Shown in pieces: positions 45,237-54,799 of a DNA stretch of 64,000 nucleotides. Position numbers and translations under genes: made by a program. The notes under the pieces were generated by a model. It was given only the letters and a program-made list of their open reading frames with translations, had not been told where the DNA came from and searched no databases. This stretch comes from Crenobacter caeni (lineage in GTDB: Bacteria; Pseudomonadota; Gammaproteobacteria; Burkholderiales; Chromobacteriaceae), in assembly GCF_010435965.1 (NCBI RefSeq), contig NZ_JAAGAA010000015.1, positions 31,842 through 95,841 of the forward strand, read 5' to 3'. How positions within the stretch are numbered: position 1 is the stretch's first letter; each line of letters starts with the position of its first letter.

Positions 45237-45462
45237 GTAACCCCATTAACTTTATTTATGCGTGAAGCCCCCCCTTACCTCGATCGTCAGGACACTTCGG
45301 AAAACGGCGTTATCACCTTTGCCGACACCTACCGCGCCCCGTTTTTTCCGGCCTCGAAACAAGAGTGTGAAGCCGCGCTCGCACCACCCAACCAGCCAGC
45401 AAGGAACGACATCGCGGAAGGTCACACATCACTGAATGCCCCGACCCAATGGAGGACTGCGC

Positions 45463-45507
45463 AGATGCACAAGTGCAAGATGCACCAGCGCAAGATGCAC
45501 AGGTGCA
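45463..45507 (+). repeat. 15-bp iteron cluster B
   Basis: Three perfect tandem 15-bp units: AGATGCACAAGTGCA, AGATGCACCAGCGCA and AGATGCACAGGTGCA. They are in inverted orientation to cluster A, about 445 bases away. Confidence 0.8.
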
Positions 45508-45879
45508 TGACTGTGCATTGCTGGGTCGGCAGGCAGACCCAGATAGCTACCTACCACCCGATAACCGCGCTGCACCGGAAGCAACCTTGCCCATGGTTGG
45601 CGGCGACGAGGACTGGCCGATGGCCGATGACAGGACACGACGGGAAGACGCCTGCCCAAGGGTGGCACGATGACAGGCTGGCTGCCGGCCGGATGACGGG
45701 TCGAGGAGGAAGCCTGCCGCCCAAGGGTTCCAAGACGGAGACGCTGGCCGCCGACGACGAACAGGCCAAGCAGGAAGATGGATGCCCATGCCGGCACGAC
45801 GGCGAGGGTGTGATTTTTGATAGCGCGTGGAGATGGAAGCGGACAGCCCATCGAGCGCAATGCACGACAGGAGACAGAC

Positions 45880-46476
45880 ATGAACAACGGCGCACTGAGC
45901 ATGTTGCCGGAGACGAGCACCCCCAGCTCAATCGGGCGGGACCACTTCACCTGGATGGAGAACCGCATGGAGGAGCGGCTGCAGCGAATACGCACGGCCC
46001 ATGCGATGCTGGTGAACGTGGATCTGCTCATCGACCTCGCGGGCAAGATCCTCGAGATCTCGCAACCGCCCATGGAGGGGAAGCTCGGCCTGCGGTGGTG
46101 GGTCAAGAACGAAGGGCGGCGCACGCCAACCCTAGTCCGCTGGGAGAAAGGCAAGTCGAAGCGGTTTAAGCCCATTGCCATCCCTGTAGCTGGTTGCGAG
46201 CGGCGGGTGAAGACGCGGGAGGCATTCGAGCCTGGCGCCCCCCTGACGCTGGCGACGATGGGCATTCTGGCCAAGCTGCTCAAAATGCACGAGAGCCTGC
46301 AGAAGACCCAGCTCAACTTCGAGCGCTCCGTGATCCCGCAGATCGAGGAGTTCGGCCCATTGCTGGCAGACCAGCTCAACACGCTCGAGGGGCTGGAGCG
46401 GGACGCCCATGCACGACTCGCCATGTACGCAAAGATCCCGCCCATGACCACGGACACAGCCGAAGACTTCGAGTGA
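45880..46476 (+). CDS. Hypothetical protein
   Basis: A 198-residue soluble, mostly helical protein (MNNGALSMLPETSTP start; MEERLQRIRTAHAMLVNVDL; LAKLLKMHESLQKTQLNFER near the C-terminus). The ATG follows CAGGAGACAGAC, a good ribosome site; the frame is open upstream but without one. No family recognised. The context of plasmid maintenance genes suggests a plasmid backbone role. Confidence 0.55.
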   Translation: MNNGALSMLPETSTPSSIGRDHFTWMENRMEERLQRIRTAHAMLVNVDLLIDLAGKILEISQPPMEGKLGLRWWVKNEGRRTPTLVRWEKGKSKRFKPIAIPVAGCERRVKTREAFEPGAPLTLATMGILAKLLKMHESLQKTQLNFERSVIPQIEEFGPLLADQLNTLEGLERDAHARLAMYAKIPPMTTDTAEDFE

Positions 46477-46520
46477 GCAGACTGGCCGGCACAGCGCTGG
46501 CCGCCCATGTCTTCCCCCGT

Positions 46521-46797
46521 CCAACCTTGCCGAGCACGCTCGGCTTAACAGTTCGTGACGCGCCCCGTTCCCCTGTCGACCAACCTTGTCGATCAAGCTG
46601 GCTTAACAGTTCGTGACATCCCCGTTCGATCATCGACCAACCTTGTCGACCACACCGGCTTAACAGTTCGTGACACACCCCGTTCGACCAAGCCACAACC
46701 TTGCCAACCAAGCTGGCTTAACAGTTCGTGTCGGTCGTGCCATCCCCGTTCGCACGCTCCCAACCTTGCACCGCCGACTGACGTAACAGTTCGTGAC
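46521..46797 (+). repeat. Five imperfect repeats of about 58 bp
   Basis: Each unit has CAACCTTG followed about 24 bases later by TTAACAGTTCGTGAC. The 15-base core is at 46545, 46603, 46660, 46718 and 46783 (first base TT to GT in the last; the fourth ends TGTC). Spacings are 58, 57, 58 and 65. They follow the stop of the 198-residue protein and precede the next gene. Possible protein-binding array (partition or origin). Confidence 0.8.
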
Positions 46798-46902
46798 GCG
46801 CCATCGCCTGCAACTTCCTCGCCAGCGCCCGCCATGAACCCCGCCCATGCGGCATGCGCCGCAATAGGTGATATGCTATGAACGTATCAATGAGGATTTG
46901 CC

Positions 46903-47637
46903 ATGCCCACCCCATCGCTCATCGAGCGCGTCGCCGAATATCACCAACTGTCTAGCGCAGCGGTGGAAGACCTATGCGAGCGCTTCCCCGCGGCCGACAT
47001 CACGGACTTGCGACAGCCATCCCCTTTCCAGCCGGAAGGGAAAGACGGCCAGTCCTCCAAGCTGCTGCTCCGGCTGCCGAGCGCCGCACGCGCTAGCGCG
47101 AGCCAGTGGGTGCAACAGCTCGACTCCTTCGCCCAGGGCGTCCTGGCCGAGTTCAAGCTCGAGGAGCTGCGCGCCATCCGACCGCCGACGCTTCACCTCG
47201 ACGTGCTCCACTCGTCGATCAACTTCAACGTGGCAACGTCCGTCGAGAAGATCGACCTCATCGAACTGGTGAACCTGCTCAGCGAGTGCCGGCGAGCCCT
47301 TCCCAGCTTGTCGCCTGAAGACCAGGTACGCGTGACCGCCGAGCTGAAGGCCGTGAACGCGGCAGACCCGACAACGCTTCGGTTCATCCGCACGAGTGGC
47401 ACGGCGTATGTCCTGCGGTCGATCACCATCGACGACCAGTCCCTTCGCTCGAACGTGAACCACCTGGTCGTTCTGGTTGGCGCGGGTGACGCGCTGCCTG
47501 AAGTGTTCTGGGGACGACCACGCCGACGTCGCAACGACATCAAGACCAGGATTCCCCTGCTTAGCTGGCCTGGTGGCTACTACGTCGACGATGGCAAACG
47601 ACGGAACGTCGCACCCCGTCAGATTCACCAGCTCTGA
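46903..47637 (+). CDS. Hypothetical protein
   Basis: A 244-residue soluble protein, start MPTPSLIERVAEYHQLSSAA, preceded by GAGGA. It has an acidic, helical N-terminal half and a beta-rich C-terminal part (AYVLRSITIDDQSLRSNVNH, LVVLVGAGDALPEVFWGRP) ending basic. No family recognised. It directly follows the five-repeat array, which could be its operator or a site it binds. Confidence 0.55.
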   Translation: MPTPSLIERVAEYHQLSSAAVEDLCERFPAADITDLRQPSPFQPEGKDGQSSKLLLRLPSAARASASQWVQQLDSFAQGVLAEFKLEELRAIRPPTLHLDVLHSSINFNVATSVEKIDLIELVNLLSECRRALPSLSPEDQVRVTAELKAVNAADPTTLRFIRTSGTAYVLRSITIDDQSLRSNVNHLVVLVGAGDALPEVFWGRPRRRRNDIKTRIPLLSWPGGYYVDDGKRRNVAPRQIHQL

Positions 47638-48238
47638 GCCTGCACCTGGTCGGCGACCAGACCAGTATTCGCGGTAGATGATAGGCTTTTCCCCTATCTT
47701 TTATTGAAAGCGCTTTCGCCGCCAACGAGCGGCGCGCTGTCGGCTCACTGACCTTGAGCCGAGAGTCGCTCAAGGGGCAGACCGGCCGCTGGCGCGGCCC
47801 GCAGCCCGCAGGGTGAGGACACGGGCGGACGGCTGCGCGAAGCCTTGCCCTTGACCGACGACGGCGACCCCAAGCCTCTGCGTCTGGATGCAGGGAGGGG
47901 GGTTCTCCCTGCAATCCTGACGCTCAAGCGGGCGACGCTTGCGGCGTGCGGGGCCGCCCCCGCATGAAACATCCCGCGCAGCGAAACATTTTCCAATTAT
48001 CCGAACACCATGCATACGCAGTGTGGCAAGCTTGCTCAACACGACCAAACCTGCAAGCTTTCGCACAGATATTGCCAACATCTGATATTCACAATTTCTG
48101 TTGAAAACCCGGCCGCGACGGCGCCGGCCACCCTCGCAACCCTTGCCCTGCCTGCCTTGCGCGTGCCGCCTGTTTTTTAGGCAAACTGGCGGCCAGGTGT
48201 ACCAATGCCGCCGCCCCATTGCACGGTGGCGTTCACTG
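47638..48238. other. Non-coding region before umuDC
   Basis: About 600 bases with no gene I can support. The left part (47700-47960) is GC-rich with many short inverted repeats, including CAGGGAG/CTCCCTG around 47890-47910 and GGGCGACGCTTGCGGC nearby; the right part (47990-48100) is AT-richer. A transfer origin is conceivable from the hairpins but no nic-site family could be recognised. Confidence 0.4.
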
Positions 48239-48277
48239 CGGCACACTTGAATAGTGCTTCTTTAATCAAGTGTGCCG
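48239..48277. promoter_or_regulatory. Perfect 12-bp dyad directly upstream of umuD
   Basis: CGGCACACTTGA (48239-48250) and TCAAGTGTGCCG (48266-48277) are exact complements around a 15-base centre. The second arm touches the umuD start. It does not match the LexA consensus (CTGT-N8-ACAG). It could be an operator or an mRNA hairpin hiding the start. Confidence 0.55.
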
Positions 48278-48279
48278 TG

Positions 48280-48726
48280 ATGACACAGTCCCTGCACCCC
48301 GTCGCCCTTGCGCCGGCCGCCGCCACTACCACGCTGATGCTCGCGCGCGTGCAGGCAGGCTTCCCGTCACCGGCGGCCAGCTACGCCGCCGGCGCGCTCG
48401 ACTTCAACCAGTATCTGGTCGCCCACCCGCCGGCGACCTTCGCGCTGTACGCGGCGGGCGACTCGATGAGCGACGCCGGCATCGACGACGGCGACCTCCT
48501 GGTAGTCGACCGCGCGCGCGAGGCGGCCAGCGGCGACATCGTGATCGTGCAACTCGCCACCGAATTCACCGTCAAGCGCCTGCGCAAGACGCCGGCCGGC
48601 CTCGAGCTGCATCCGGAAAACGCGCGGGTGCCCTACCCGGTGCTGCGCCCGGGCGGCGACGAGGAGTGGCGGCTCATCGGCGTGGTCACTTTCATCGTCA
48701 AGCACGCATGCCCACGTTCGCGCTGA
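48280..48726 (+). CDS. umuD: UmuD-like SOS mutagenesis protease-type protein
   Basis: A 148-residue S24-family protein that, after RecA-assisted self-cleavage, works with UmuC as polymerase V. The cleavage site Ala26-Gly27 ([11 protein letters not shown]) is exactly 36 residues before the nucleophile Ser62 ([11 protein letters not shown]), and the base Lys99 is in FTVKRLRK; spacing equals that in E. coli. The start at 48280 (or GTG at 48277) abuts a dyad. It overlaps umuC by 19 bases. Confidence 0.93.
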   Translation: MTQSLHPVALAPAAATTTLMLARVQAGFPSPAASYAAGALDFNQYLVAHPPATFALYAAGDSMSDAGIDDGDLLVVDRAREAASGDIVIVQLATEFTVKRLRKTPAGLELHPENARVPYPVLRPGGDEEWRLIGVVTFIVKHACPRSR

Positions 48727-50006
48727 TCGACGGCAACAGCTTCTACGCAAGCTGCGAGCGGGTGTTCCGGCCGGACCTGGCCAAAACGCCTATTGTGGTG
48801 CTCTCCAACAACGACGGCTGCGTGGTGACCCGCACCCGCGAAGCGAAGGCGCTCGGCATCCGGATGGGCGAGCCGTATTTCGAGGTCGCGCATCTGGAAC
48901 GCAAGGGGCTGCTGACGGTGTTCTCCAGCAACTACGAGCTGTACGCCGACATGAGCCGGCGCATGATGGACACCATCGGCTCGCTGGTGCCGCGCTTCGA
49001 GGTGTACTCGATCGACGAGTGCTTCGCCGACCTGACCGGCCTGCCGGACGACCCCACCGGCCTTGGCCAACGCATCCGCGCGCGCGTCGAGCAGTGGGTC
49101 GGGATCCCCACCTGCGTCGGCGTCGGCCCGAGCAAGACACTGGCCAAGTTCTGCAACCATCTGGCCAAGCGGCACGGCAGGCTTGCCGGCGTGCTCGACT
49201 GGGGCAGCCTATCCCCGGAACGCCAGACCAAGGCACTGGCGAGCGAGCCGGCGGCCGAGGTGTGGGGGATCGGGCGCAGGCTCGCCGGGCAACTGGCAGA
49301 CATGGGCGTGGACAGCGCACTGGACCTTGCCCGCGCCGACCCCGCGCTGATCCGCCGCCGCTTCGGCGTGGTGGTGGAAAGGGTGGTGCGTGAGCTACAA
49401 GGCATTTCTTGCCTCACGCTGGAGGACGTCACGCCGCCGCGCCAGCAACTGGTGCGCAGCCGCAGCTTCGGCACGCGGCTTGACGAGCGCGACGCACTGG
49501 CCGCCGCCCTCGCCCACCACACCGCGCAGGCGGCGGCCGATCTGCGCGCGCAAGGCAGCGTCGCCGGCCTGATTGGCGTGCAACTGCACACCCACCGCTT
49601 CCGCGAGCAGGACGCGCAGTATCACGCCTGCGACTGGCAGGCGCTGCCGGTGGCAAGCTGCGACACGCTGGCGCTGACCCGCGCGGCGCTCGCGCTGCTA
49701 GACACGCTGTACAGGAAGGGTTTTGCGTACAAGAAGGTCGGCGTAATGCTGAGCGAGCTGCAAACGGGCGCCGCACGGCAGGCCGACTGGCTCGCGCCGG
49801 AAACCGCCCCCGCGCGCCTGGCGCTGTTGGGCGCGCTCGACACCGTCAACCACCGCTACGGGCGCGGCACGCTCAGGCTGGGCATCGAAGCGATCGGCCA
49901 CGGCTGGCAGATGCGCCGCGACAAGGCGAGCCCGTGCTACACCACCCGCTTCGCAGAACTACCGCGCACGAAATCACCTAAATCGGTTGTCCAGTGTCTG
50001 TCGTAA
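48708..50006 (+). CDS. umuC: UmuC-like DNA polymerase V catalytic subunit
   Basis: A 432-residue Y-family polymerase. Catalytic acidic residues are in [17 protein letters not shown] and [13 protein letters not shown]; other blocks are [37 protein letters not shown] and [15 protein letters not shown] (helix-hairpin-helix). The C-terminal little-finger domain is complete. ATG at 48708 lies inside the end of umuD. Confidence 0.95.
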   Translation: MPTFALIDGNSFYASCERVFRPDLAKTPIVVLSNNDGCVVTRTREAKALGIRMGEPYFEVAHLERKGLLTVFSSNYELYADMSRRMMDTIGSLVPRFEVYSIDECFADLTGLPDDPTGLGQRIRARVEQWVGIPTCVGVGPSKTLAKFCNHLAKRHGRLAGVLDWGSLSPERQTKALASEPAAEVWGIGRRLAGQLADMGVDSALDLARADPALIRRRFGVVVERVVRELQGISCLTLEDVTPPRQQLVRSRSFGTRLDERDALAAALAHHTAQAAADLRAQGSVAGLIGVQLHTHRFREQDAQYHACDWQALPVASCDTLALTRAALALLDTLYRKGFAYKKVGVMLSELQTGAARQADWLAPETAPARLALLGALDTVNHRYGRGTLRLGIEAIGHGWQMRRDKASPCYTTRFAELPRTKSPKSVVQCLS

Positions 50007-50194
50007 CGTGCGCTCGACAGAGTTTTTTCAGGAAAAAAATCCAAAACTCTGCCCATCAAGACGCAACATTGTCTGTTTTTTACCAAAAACAAACAAAATT
50101 CTGCATCAAACATACCAAAACATGACCGAATCCAATTGACTAAGGATAGGTACTCAACATAAAGTCACCAGTATCTAACCTATGGTGTACTCAC

Positions 50195-51295
50195 ATGTCT
50201 TCTGACGGCACCCTCAACAATCTGAGCTTCAGCCCGAAATTCGTATCCGACCTGCTTGGAACGACGCCTGGCTACATCCGTAAACTGGAAGAAGATCTGG
50301 GTGTCGAAGTGGGCCGGGTAATGCGCGGCTCGGTCGAGGCGCGTTCCTACTCGCCAGACAATGTCTTTGAGTTGCAGTGGCGACGTCGAGCAAAGGGAGA
50401 CCTCAAGGGGCTCTCCAGCCAGAAGATCATCACCGTTTTTGTCCGCAAGGGCGGCGTGGCAAAGACCACCTTGGCGGTCAACCTAGCCATCAACCTCCAG
50501 TTGCAGGGTTTGCGTGTCCTGTTGGTTGACAACGACCCTCAGGGCGATGCGACCTCGATGCTGGGCTACGACCCGGATCGCTCCCCCGAAGACCTCAAGG
50601 AAGAAGGCCTGTCCGCAGACCTTGGCATCACAGGCCACTGGGGCAACCTGCTGCCGCTCCCGAATTCGCGCAACGAAGCAATGACGCTAGACCAGCTGAT
50701 CAAGTACCCCTTTGGTCAGTACGGGCCCCATCTGGTCCCGGCTTATGAAGCGTTGGAGGACATGAATACCAGCCTCAATGCCTCGATGCATAGCGACTTG
50801 CGCTACAGCCTCTTCATCGCCAAGGCACGCAATGGTGAAATCCCGGGTGTCGACCTGTCGGTCTACGATGTGATCATTTTTGACAACTCGCCGTCGAGTG
50901 CTGCACTCAGCCGCAACGCGATGGTCGCTGCAGACATGCTGGTCTGCCCGATCCGTTTCGATAAGTTCTCTTTGCGCGCACTGAGCCGCCTAGAAGACAT
51001 GCTGGTCGAGTTCTCTGACGCTACCGGCCGTTCTCCCGACGTCGTGCCCGTGCCGACGATGTTCAGCCGGACCCGTCCGCGCATGCAGCGCAACTTGGCC
51101 ACACTTGCCGAGCGATTCCCGAACCACATCACCGAACATCAGTTGCACCAGACCGAAGACTACAACAAGGCGCTGGATGAAAACGTGCCGATTGCTTTCT
51201 TCAAACAGGCGACGCCACTGAGCATCGAGGCGATGCGCTCGGTCAGCATGGAAATCCTCGGTCGACTGAAGGCACTCGATGGAGGCAAGAAATGA
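50195..51295 (+). CDS. parA: ParA-type partition ATPase (type Ia)
   Basis: A 366-residue plasmid partition ATPase. An N-terminal HTH-like region (residues 10-70; SPKFVSDLLGTTPGYIRKLE) marks type Ia ParA proteins, which also repress their promoter. The deviant Walker A is at 85-92 (KGGVAKTT), Walker A' in LLVDNDPQGDATSML, and Walker B in DVIIFDNSPS. It overlaps parB by four bases. The 50007-50194 gap upstream is AT-rich and contains a short ATAGGT/ACCTAT inverted pair, a possible autoregulatory site. Confidence 0.93.
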   Translation: MSSDGTLNNLSFSPKFVSDLLGTTPGYIRKLEEDLGVEVGRVMRGSVEARSYSPDNVFELQWRRRAKGDLKGLSSQKIITVFVRKGGVAKTTLAVNLAINLQLQGLRVLLVDNDPQGDATSMLGYDPDRSPEDLKEEGLSADLGITGHWGNLLPLPNSRNEAMTLDQLIKYPFGQYGPHLVPAYEALEDMNTSLNASMHSDLRYSLFIAKARNGEIPGVDLSVYDVIIFDNSPSSAALSRNAMVAADMLVCPIRFDKFSLRALSRLEDMLVEFSDATGRSPDVVPVPTMFSRTRPRMQRNLATLAERFPNHITEHQLHQTEDYNKALDENVPIAFFKQATPLSIEAMRSVSMEILGRLKALDGGKK

Positions 51296-52290
51296 CCCGC
51301 GGCCGTCCCCTTGGCGTCGACCAGTTCCAGCGCGGACCTTCCCGCCTGCCTAAACCCAGCGGGTCCGTCTCGCTTGAAGATCTGGTGCGAAACTTCGACG
51401 AGCAAGCGCCCTCCCCTGCTCCCGACTCGCCCGCCAAGCTGCCGACTCAGGGAGAATCGTTCGACATCCTGTCGATGGAGCTAATCGACGAACCGAAAGT
51501 CAGGCCGCGCTGGCATTACAGCACTACAGATGTTGAGCGGATGGCGCTGGACTTTCTGCGCGTTGGTGACGGCAATCCGCTCAACGGCCAGATCACACCG
51601 ATCACTGTGTTTGCCAAACCTGATGGACGCTACGAAGTGATTGATGGATTGACCCGATTGAAAGCCATGCGCTCGATCCAGGTCACGGACACCATCAAGG
51701 CCGTCATCAAGCCTGCAATGAGCGCTGCGGACGCCTACCGGATGGGCTTCGATGCCAACGAAGCCCGCACCTCGATGTCTGACTACGACCGGGGCATGAG
51801 CTTCCATGCAGCACTCGAGCAAGGCGTGTTCGCGAGCCAGGATGAAATCGCGCAGTCGCTTGGCGTCAACAAATCCCTCATTTCGATGGTTTTGAAGTTT
51901 TCCAAGCTTGACGTCAGCCTGCTGGAAATCATCGAGTCGAACAAGACGCTGTTTGGCAGCACTGCTGTCGACCGCATCCACGCCCTGCAGGAACGTGCGG
52001 GGCTCGACAAGGCTAAATTCGCTGCAACCAAAATCACAGAAGGCTGGTCACAGCAGAAATTGCGCGAATACGCCACCAAGCAACTGGAGCATTCCAGCGG
52101 TAAAGGCCGCAAGCGGGCATCGTCCAATTCCCGTCCGATCGCCGGCGTTGGCAAGATCAAGTTCAACGACAAGGCTTTCAGCGTCGCACTGGACCTGACC
52201 AACCTCCCGGCAGACGGCATTGCACGCATGGCAGAAGAAGTCGAACGCGTATTGCTCAACCACCTCAGTCAGATGAGAGACACGGATTGA
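51292..52290 (+). CDS. parB: ParB-type centromere-binding protein
   Basis: A 332-residue partition protein. Order: N-terminal ParA-interaction segment, ParB/Srx nuclease-like domain (about 60-150; RYEVIDGLTRLKAMRSI), HTH (about 165-215; ASQDEIAQSLGVNKSLISMV) and a C-terminal dimer domain. The characteristic GxRR motif is not obvious, as in plasmid ParB variants. Its stop lies 29 bases before the first parS-like palindrome. Confidence 0.92.
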   Translation: MTRGRPLGVDQFQRGPSRLPKPSGSVSLEDLVRNFDEQAPSPAPDSPAKLPTQGESFDILSMELIDEPKVRPRWHYSTTDVERMALDFLRVGDGNPLNGQITPITVFAKPDGRYEVIDGLTRLKAMRSIQVTDTIKAVIKPAMSAADAYRMGFDANEARTSMSDYDRGMSFHAALEQGVFASQDEIAQSLGVNKSLISMVLKFSKLDVSLLEIIESNKTLFGSTAVDRIHALQERAGLDKAKFAATKITEGWSQQKLREYATKQLEHSSGKGRKRASSNSRPIAGVGKIKFNDKAFSVALDLTNLPADGIARMAEEVERVLLNHLSQMRDTD

Positions 52291-52318
52291 GGTCCGCATT
52301 GGAAACATGCGCCTATCA

Positions 52319-53030
52319 GTTCAGTCGACTGACCTTATTAGTCGACGAACAGGCCATCGCACTCCCTCCCACTGAGTTCAGTCAACTGAACTCAGTGGGT
52401 TCATGCATTGTTTTCAGGCATTTCTCGAGCGGGTTCAGTCAACTGAACTTCCCATGGACAACAACCGTCTCCACCCGACTGAACATGCTGAACGGCGCCC
52501 CGAAAAGCGCATGCACCAACAACGTGTTCAACCGAGTGGCAGTGGAAGCATTACCCCATCACCTCGCACCCAAGTTCAGTCAACTGAACTGCGAACATCT
52601 TGATGCACTCGCACGAATGATGCTCGCCCAGTTCAGTCGGCTGAACTCGCAATTTTTCCTGCAACGGACCGATACGTGGAAAAGCCAGTTCAGTCAACTG
52701 AACTGGCCTTCTATCCACGCCTCGGCAGCAACCGCATCCACCCGACTGAACTTGCTGAACGGTTTGCCGAAGGCGGCAAACCAAATCAGCGAATTCAACC
52801 AAGTGAACGGGGACGCACCAGTTCAGCTGGCGACAGCACAGTTCAGTCAACTGAACTGTGTACATGTATATGCACAAGCGTGCCAAACTCACGCACGGTT
52901 CAGTCGACTGAACCTATCGTTTTGGCCGTTCAACGCAGGCGGGCGCAATCGCCAGTTCAGTCAACTGAACCAGACGACAACGCCAGCGCCGCAGCACTCC
53001 CTTCTGACCAGACAGTTCAGTCAACTGAAC
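52319..53030. repeat. parS: parS-like centromere: ten 16-bp palindromes in a higher-order array
   Basis: GTTCAGTCAACTGAAC or variants (centre CA, CG or GG; one arm mismatch in the first) start at 52319, 52376, 52433, 52574, 52631, 52688, 52841, 52898, 52955 and 53015. Within each group the spacing is exactly 57 bases (last one 60). Groups are separated by segments with degenerate copies (CGACTGAAC...TGCTGAAC at 52476 and 52743; TTCAACC(G/A)AGTG near 52526 and 52793). Some copies have longer symmetry (CCCACTGAGTTCAGT and its complement around 52376). Immediately downstream of parB. Confidence 0.88.
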
Positions 53031-53113
53031 TGTCCACCAACCAAGCATGATCCGAGTGGCGGTAGACCACCACATAGGGATCCAAGACCGCCGCACACTC
53101 GGCGGACCAAGCC

Positions 53114-53145
53114 AAAGGCCTCAGTCACACGACTGAGGCCTTTTT
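53114..53145 (+). terminator. Terminator after the parABS region
   Basis: AAAGGCCTCAGTC (53114-53126), ACAC loop, GACTGAGGCCTTT (53131-53143) and a T run to 53145. Confidence 0.92.
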
Positions 53146-53224
53146 CATTCCAGATCATTTTCAGCAAGACGCCCACCCCGCACACACACAGCCAGGTGGG
53201 CGTCGGCTTTTATGAGGGTCAACC

Positions 53225-54352
53225 ATGTCTACATTGACCAACTTCCCACACAAGCTTCTGGTACTACAGACCGCCTTGCGCATGAACCGCCTGGCCATCA
53301 ACACCGAATTGTCCGGTGCCGGCGAAAAGGACCTGGTCGCCGCATTGATCTGCTTTCTCGACTCGGCGGACTACACGCGCCCGATCACGGCTCACCGCAA
53401 GAAAATCGCGGATTTCGCAGATTTGGCAAAAACAAGCTTTTTTAAGATTTTGGGAAATTTAAGAAAAAAAGGAATTATTGAGCCAATGGGGGACGACAAG
53501 ACCCTACGCTTCACCGCCCGCGGTGCGGCGCTGCTCGCCGAAAAGATTGAAAGCAAGCCCACCAATGCCAAGACTGGCTTGCCGGAAGGCTTCTTTCGGG
53601 TCGGCCGCTTCACCTTGCCGCGTCCGTCGATGACACTCCTCGACAGAGGCGTGCAGCCCATCCAGATCGCGACCCTGTTGCGCGAAGCGAAGCGCCTAGG
53701 CGTCAACCTGCAGCAGCGCCTGAAAGAATTCGGCCAGTTGATTACGCGTTACAGCGGAGAAAACCTGTTCCTGGTGTTCCGCAGCTTCCTCAAAGAACCG
53801 GAGAAGTACCGCCAGCATGTGCAAGCCGCCAGCGCGATCAAGCAGCTCACCCAGAGCCAGCGCCTGTTGCTGCACCGGATCACCGACGGCTCGTTGCCAT
53901 TACTTGCCAGCGGCGAAACGCTGCGCAGCGAAGGAAACACCTTCATGCTGAGCCGACCGGAAGTGCAGGGCGGTGCACCGCTGCCAGTCGGCCAGGCGGA
54001 TCTCTCGCGGTTCGAGCAGCGAGCCCGCCAGGCATGCGAACAGTCCCGCTACACAAACGAGCAAACAACCGTCGCACCTGCTGCCGCAGACTGGTTCGAG
54101 CAGTTCGCCCGGCTGCCAGAAGCGGACCAGATCCTTGCCGAGAACAAGCCGCGGCACGCCTGCGAAGGCCGCTACTTCGAGCGCGCAGGCGTTCAGTACA
54201 AAGTCGAGCTGATAGAAGGTGAGCGCGTCACGCTGCTGGAGTTTGGCCAAGACCAACAGGTGCGGGTGGCCTACCGCACACTGGCCGACCTTAACTGCAA
54301 TCGGATCCACTGGCTGGACGAGGAGGGTGGTTCGCGTAGCGAACAGTATTAA
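53225..54352 (+). CDS. Winged-helix plasmid protein, possible replication initiator
   Basis: A 375-residue protein. Residues 30-110 look like a winged helix (DLVAALICFLDSADYTRPIT, FADLAKTSFFKILGNLRKKG, then IIEPMGDDKTLRFTARG). The middle is helical (AKRLGVNLQQRLKEFGQLIT) and the C-terminus beta-rich. Family not recognised. It has its own terminator-bounded unit after parABS, and the nearest iteron array (57665-58050) lies downstream beyond an insertion-sequence stack, so it may be the initiator that binds it. That is inference only. Confidence 0.5.
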   Translation: MSTLTNFPHKLLVLQTALRMNRLAINTELSGAGEKDLVAALICFLDSADYTRPITAHRKKIADFADLAKTSFFKILGNLRKKGIIEPMGDDKTLRFTARGAALLAEKIESKPTNAKTGLPEGFFRVGRFTLPRPSMTLLDRGVQPIQIATLLREAKRLGVNLQQRLKEFGQLITRYSGENLFLVFRSFLKEPEKYRQHVQAASAIKQLTQSQRLLLHRITDGSLPLLASGETLRSEGNTFMLSRPEVQGGAPLPVGQADLSRFEQRARQACEQSRYTNEQTTVAPAAADWFEQFARLPEADQILAENKPRHACEGRYFERAGVQYKVELIEGERVTLLEFGQDQQVRVAYRTLADLNCNRIHWLDEEGGSRSEQY

Positions 54353-54618
54353 TCCAGCCTTTGGCTGACCAGAGTAAACAAAGGTTTAACCAACAGCGGT
54401 CGTTGCTTGAATGCAGGAAAAACGGCGACCATTCGTGAATGGTAAGTTTCCTGCGATCAGGGCTGCCTTGGCAGAATCTCCAGTCATGGGTCTGGTGAAG
54501 GGGAGAAGGTTTTTGGGAAGCGCAGTTACCACTTCAGTTGATCAGTTGCGCGGTAAACCTCGCCCTTCATGGCGGAGAAGGATAGCGCGGACGGCGTAGC
54601 CATCCTTGCTTTTGCCGT

Positions 54619-54770
54619 TCAGTGTGGCGTCTGCTGTTGTTCGATGTATTGGCGGATGATTTCGATGGGTGCGCCGCCGCAGCTTTCGGCGAAGTAGGAG
54701 GGTGACCACAGCGCACCGCCCCACAGTTTCTTGCGGATGCTGGGGTAGTTATTTTTGCGGATCATCCGTA
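54619..54770 (-). pseudogene. tnpA: C-terminal fragment of an IS200-type TnpA transposase
   Basis: The minus strand encodes RMIRKNNYPSIRKKLWGGAL then WSPSYFAESCGGAPIEIIRQ and YIEQQQTPH with a stop at 54619. This is the end of a Y1 transposase of the IS200/IS605 group. The upstream part has been replaced by the left end of the IS66 element. The 54353-54618 stretch before it holds no gene; it contains an imperfect hairpin-rich segment (54560-54618) that may be the IS200 end. Confidence 0.7.
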
Positions 54771-54799
54771 AGTGCTCCACCAACCCCATCCTTGCAAGG

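Noticed and set aside
45210-46169. A 319-codon frame with MHKCKMHQRKMHRC
   Set aside because: It reads through the direct repeats and 15-bp iterons and overlaps the better supported gene at 45880 in another frame.
47770-48246. 158-codon minus-strand frame before umuD
   Set aside because: No ribosome site, biased composition, and it crosses the umuD-proximal dyad; it looks like chance in GC-rich DNA.
48231-48258. GTTCACTGC upstream of umuD as another stray CRISPR repeat
   Set aside because: Only the first nine bases match; the hairpin and 3' end are absent, unlike the copy at 15176.
52287-53237. A 316-codon frame with repeated FSQLN peptides after parB
   Set aside because: It is the translation of the parS-like palindrome array; 57-base spacing keeps the frame, and there is no ribosome site.
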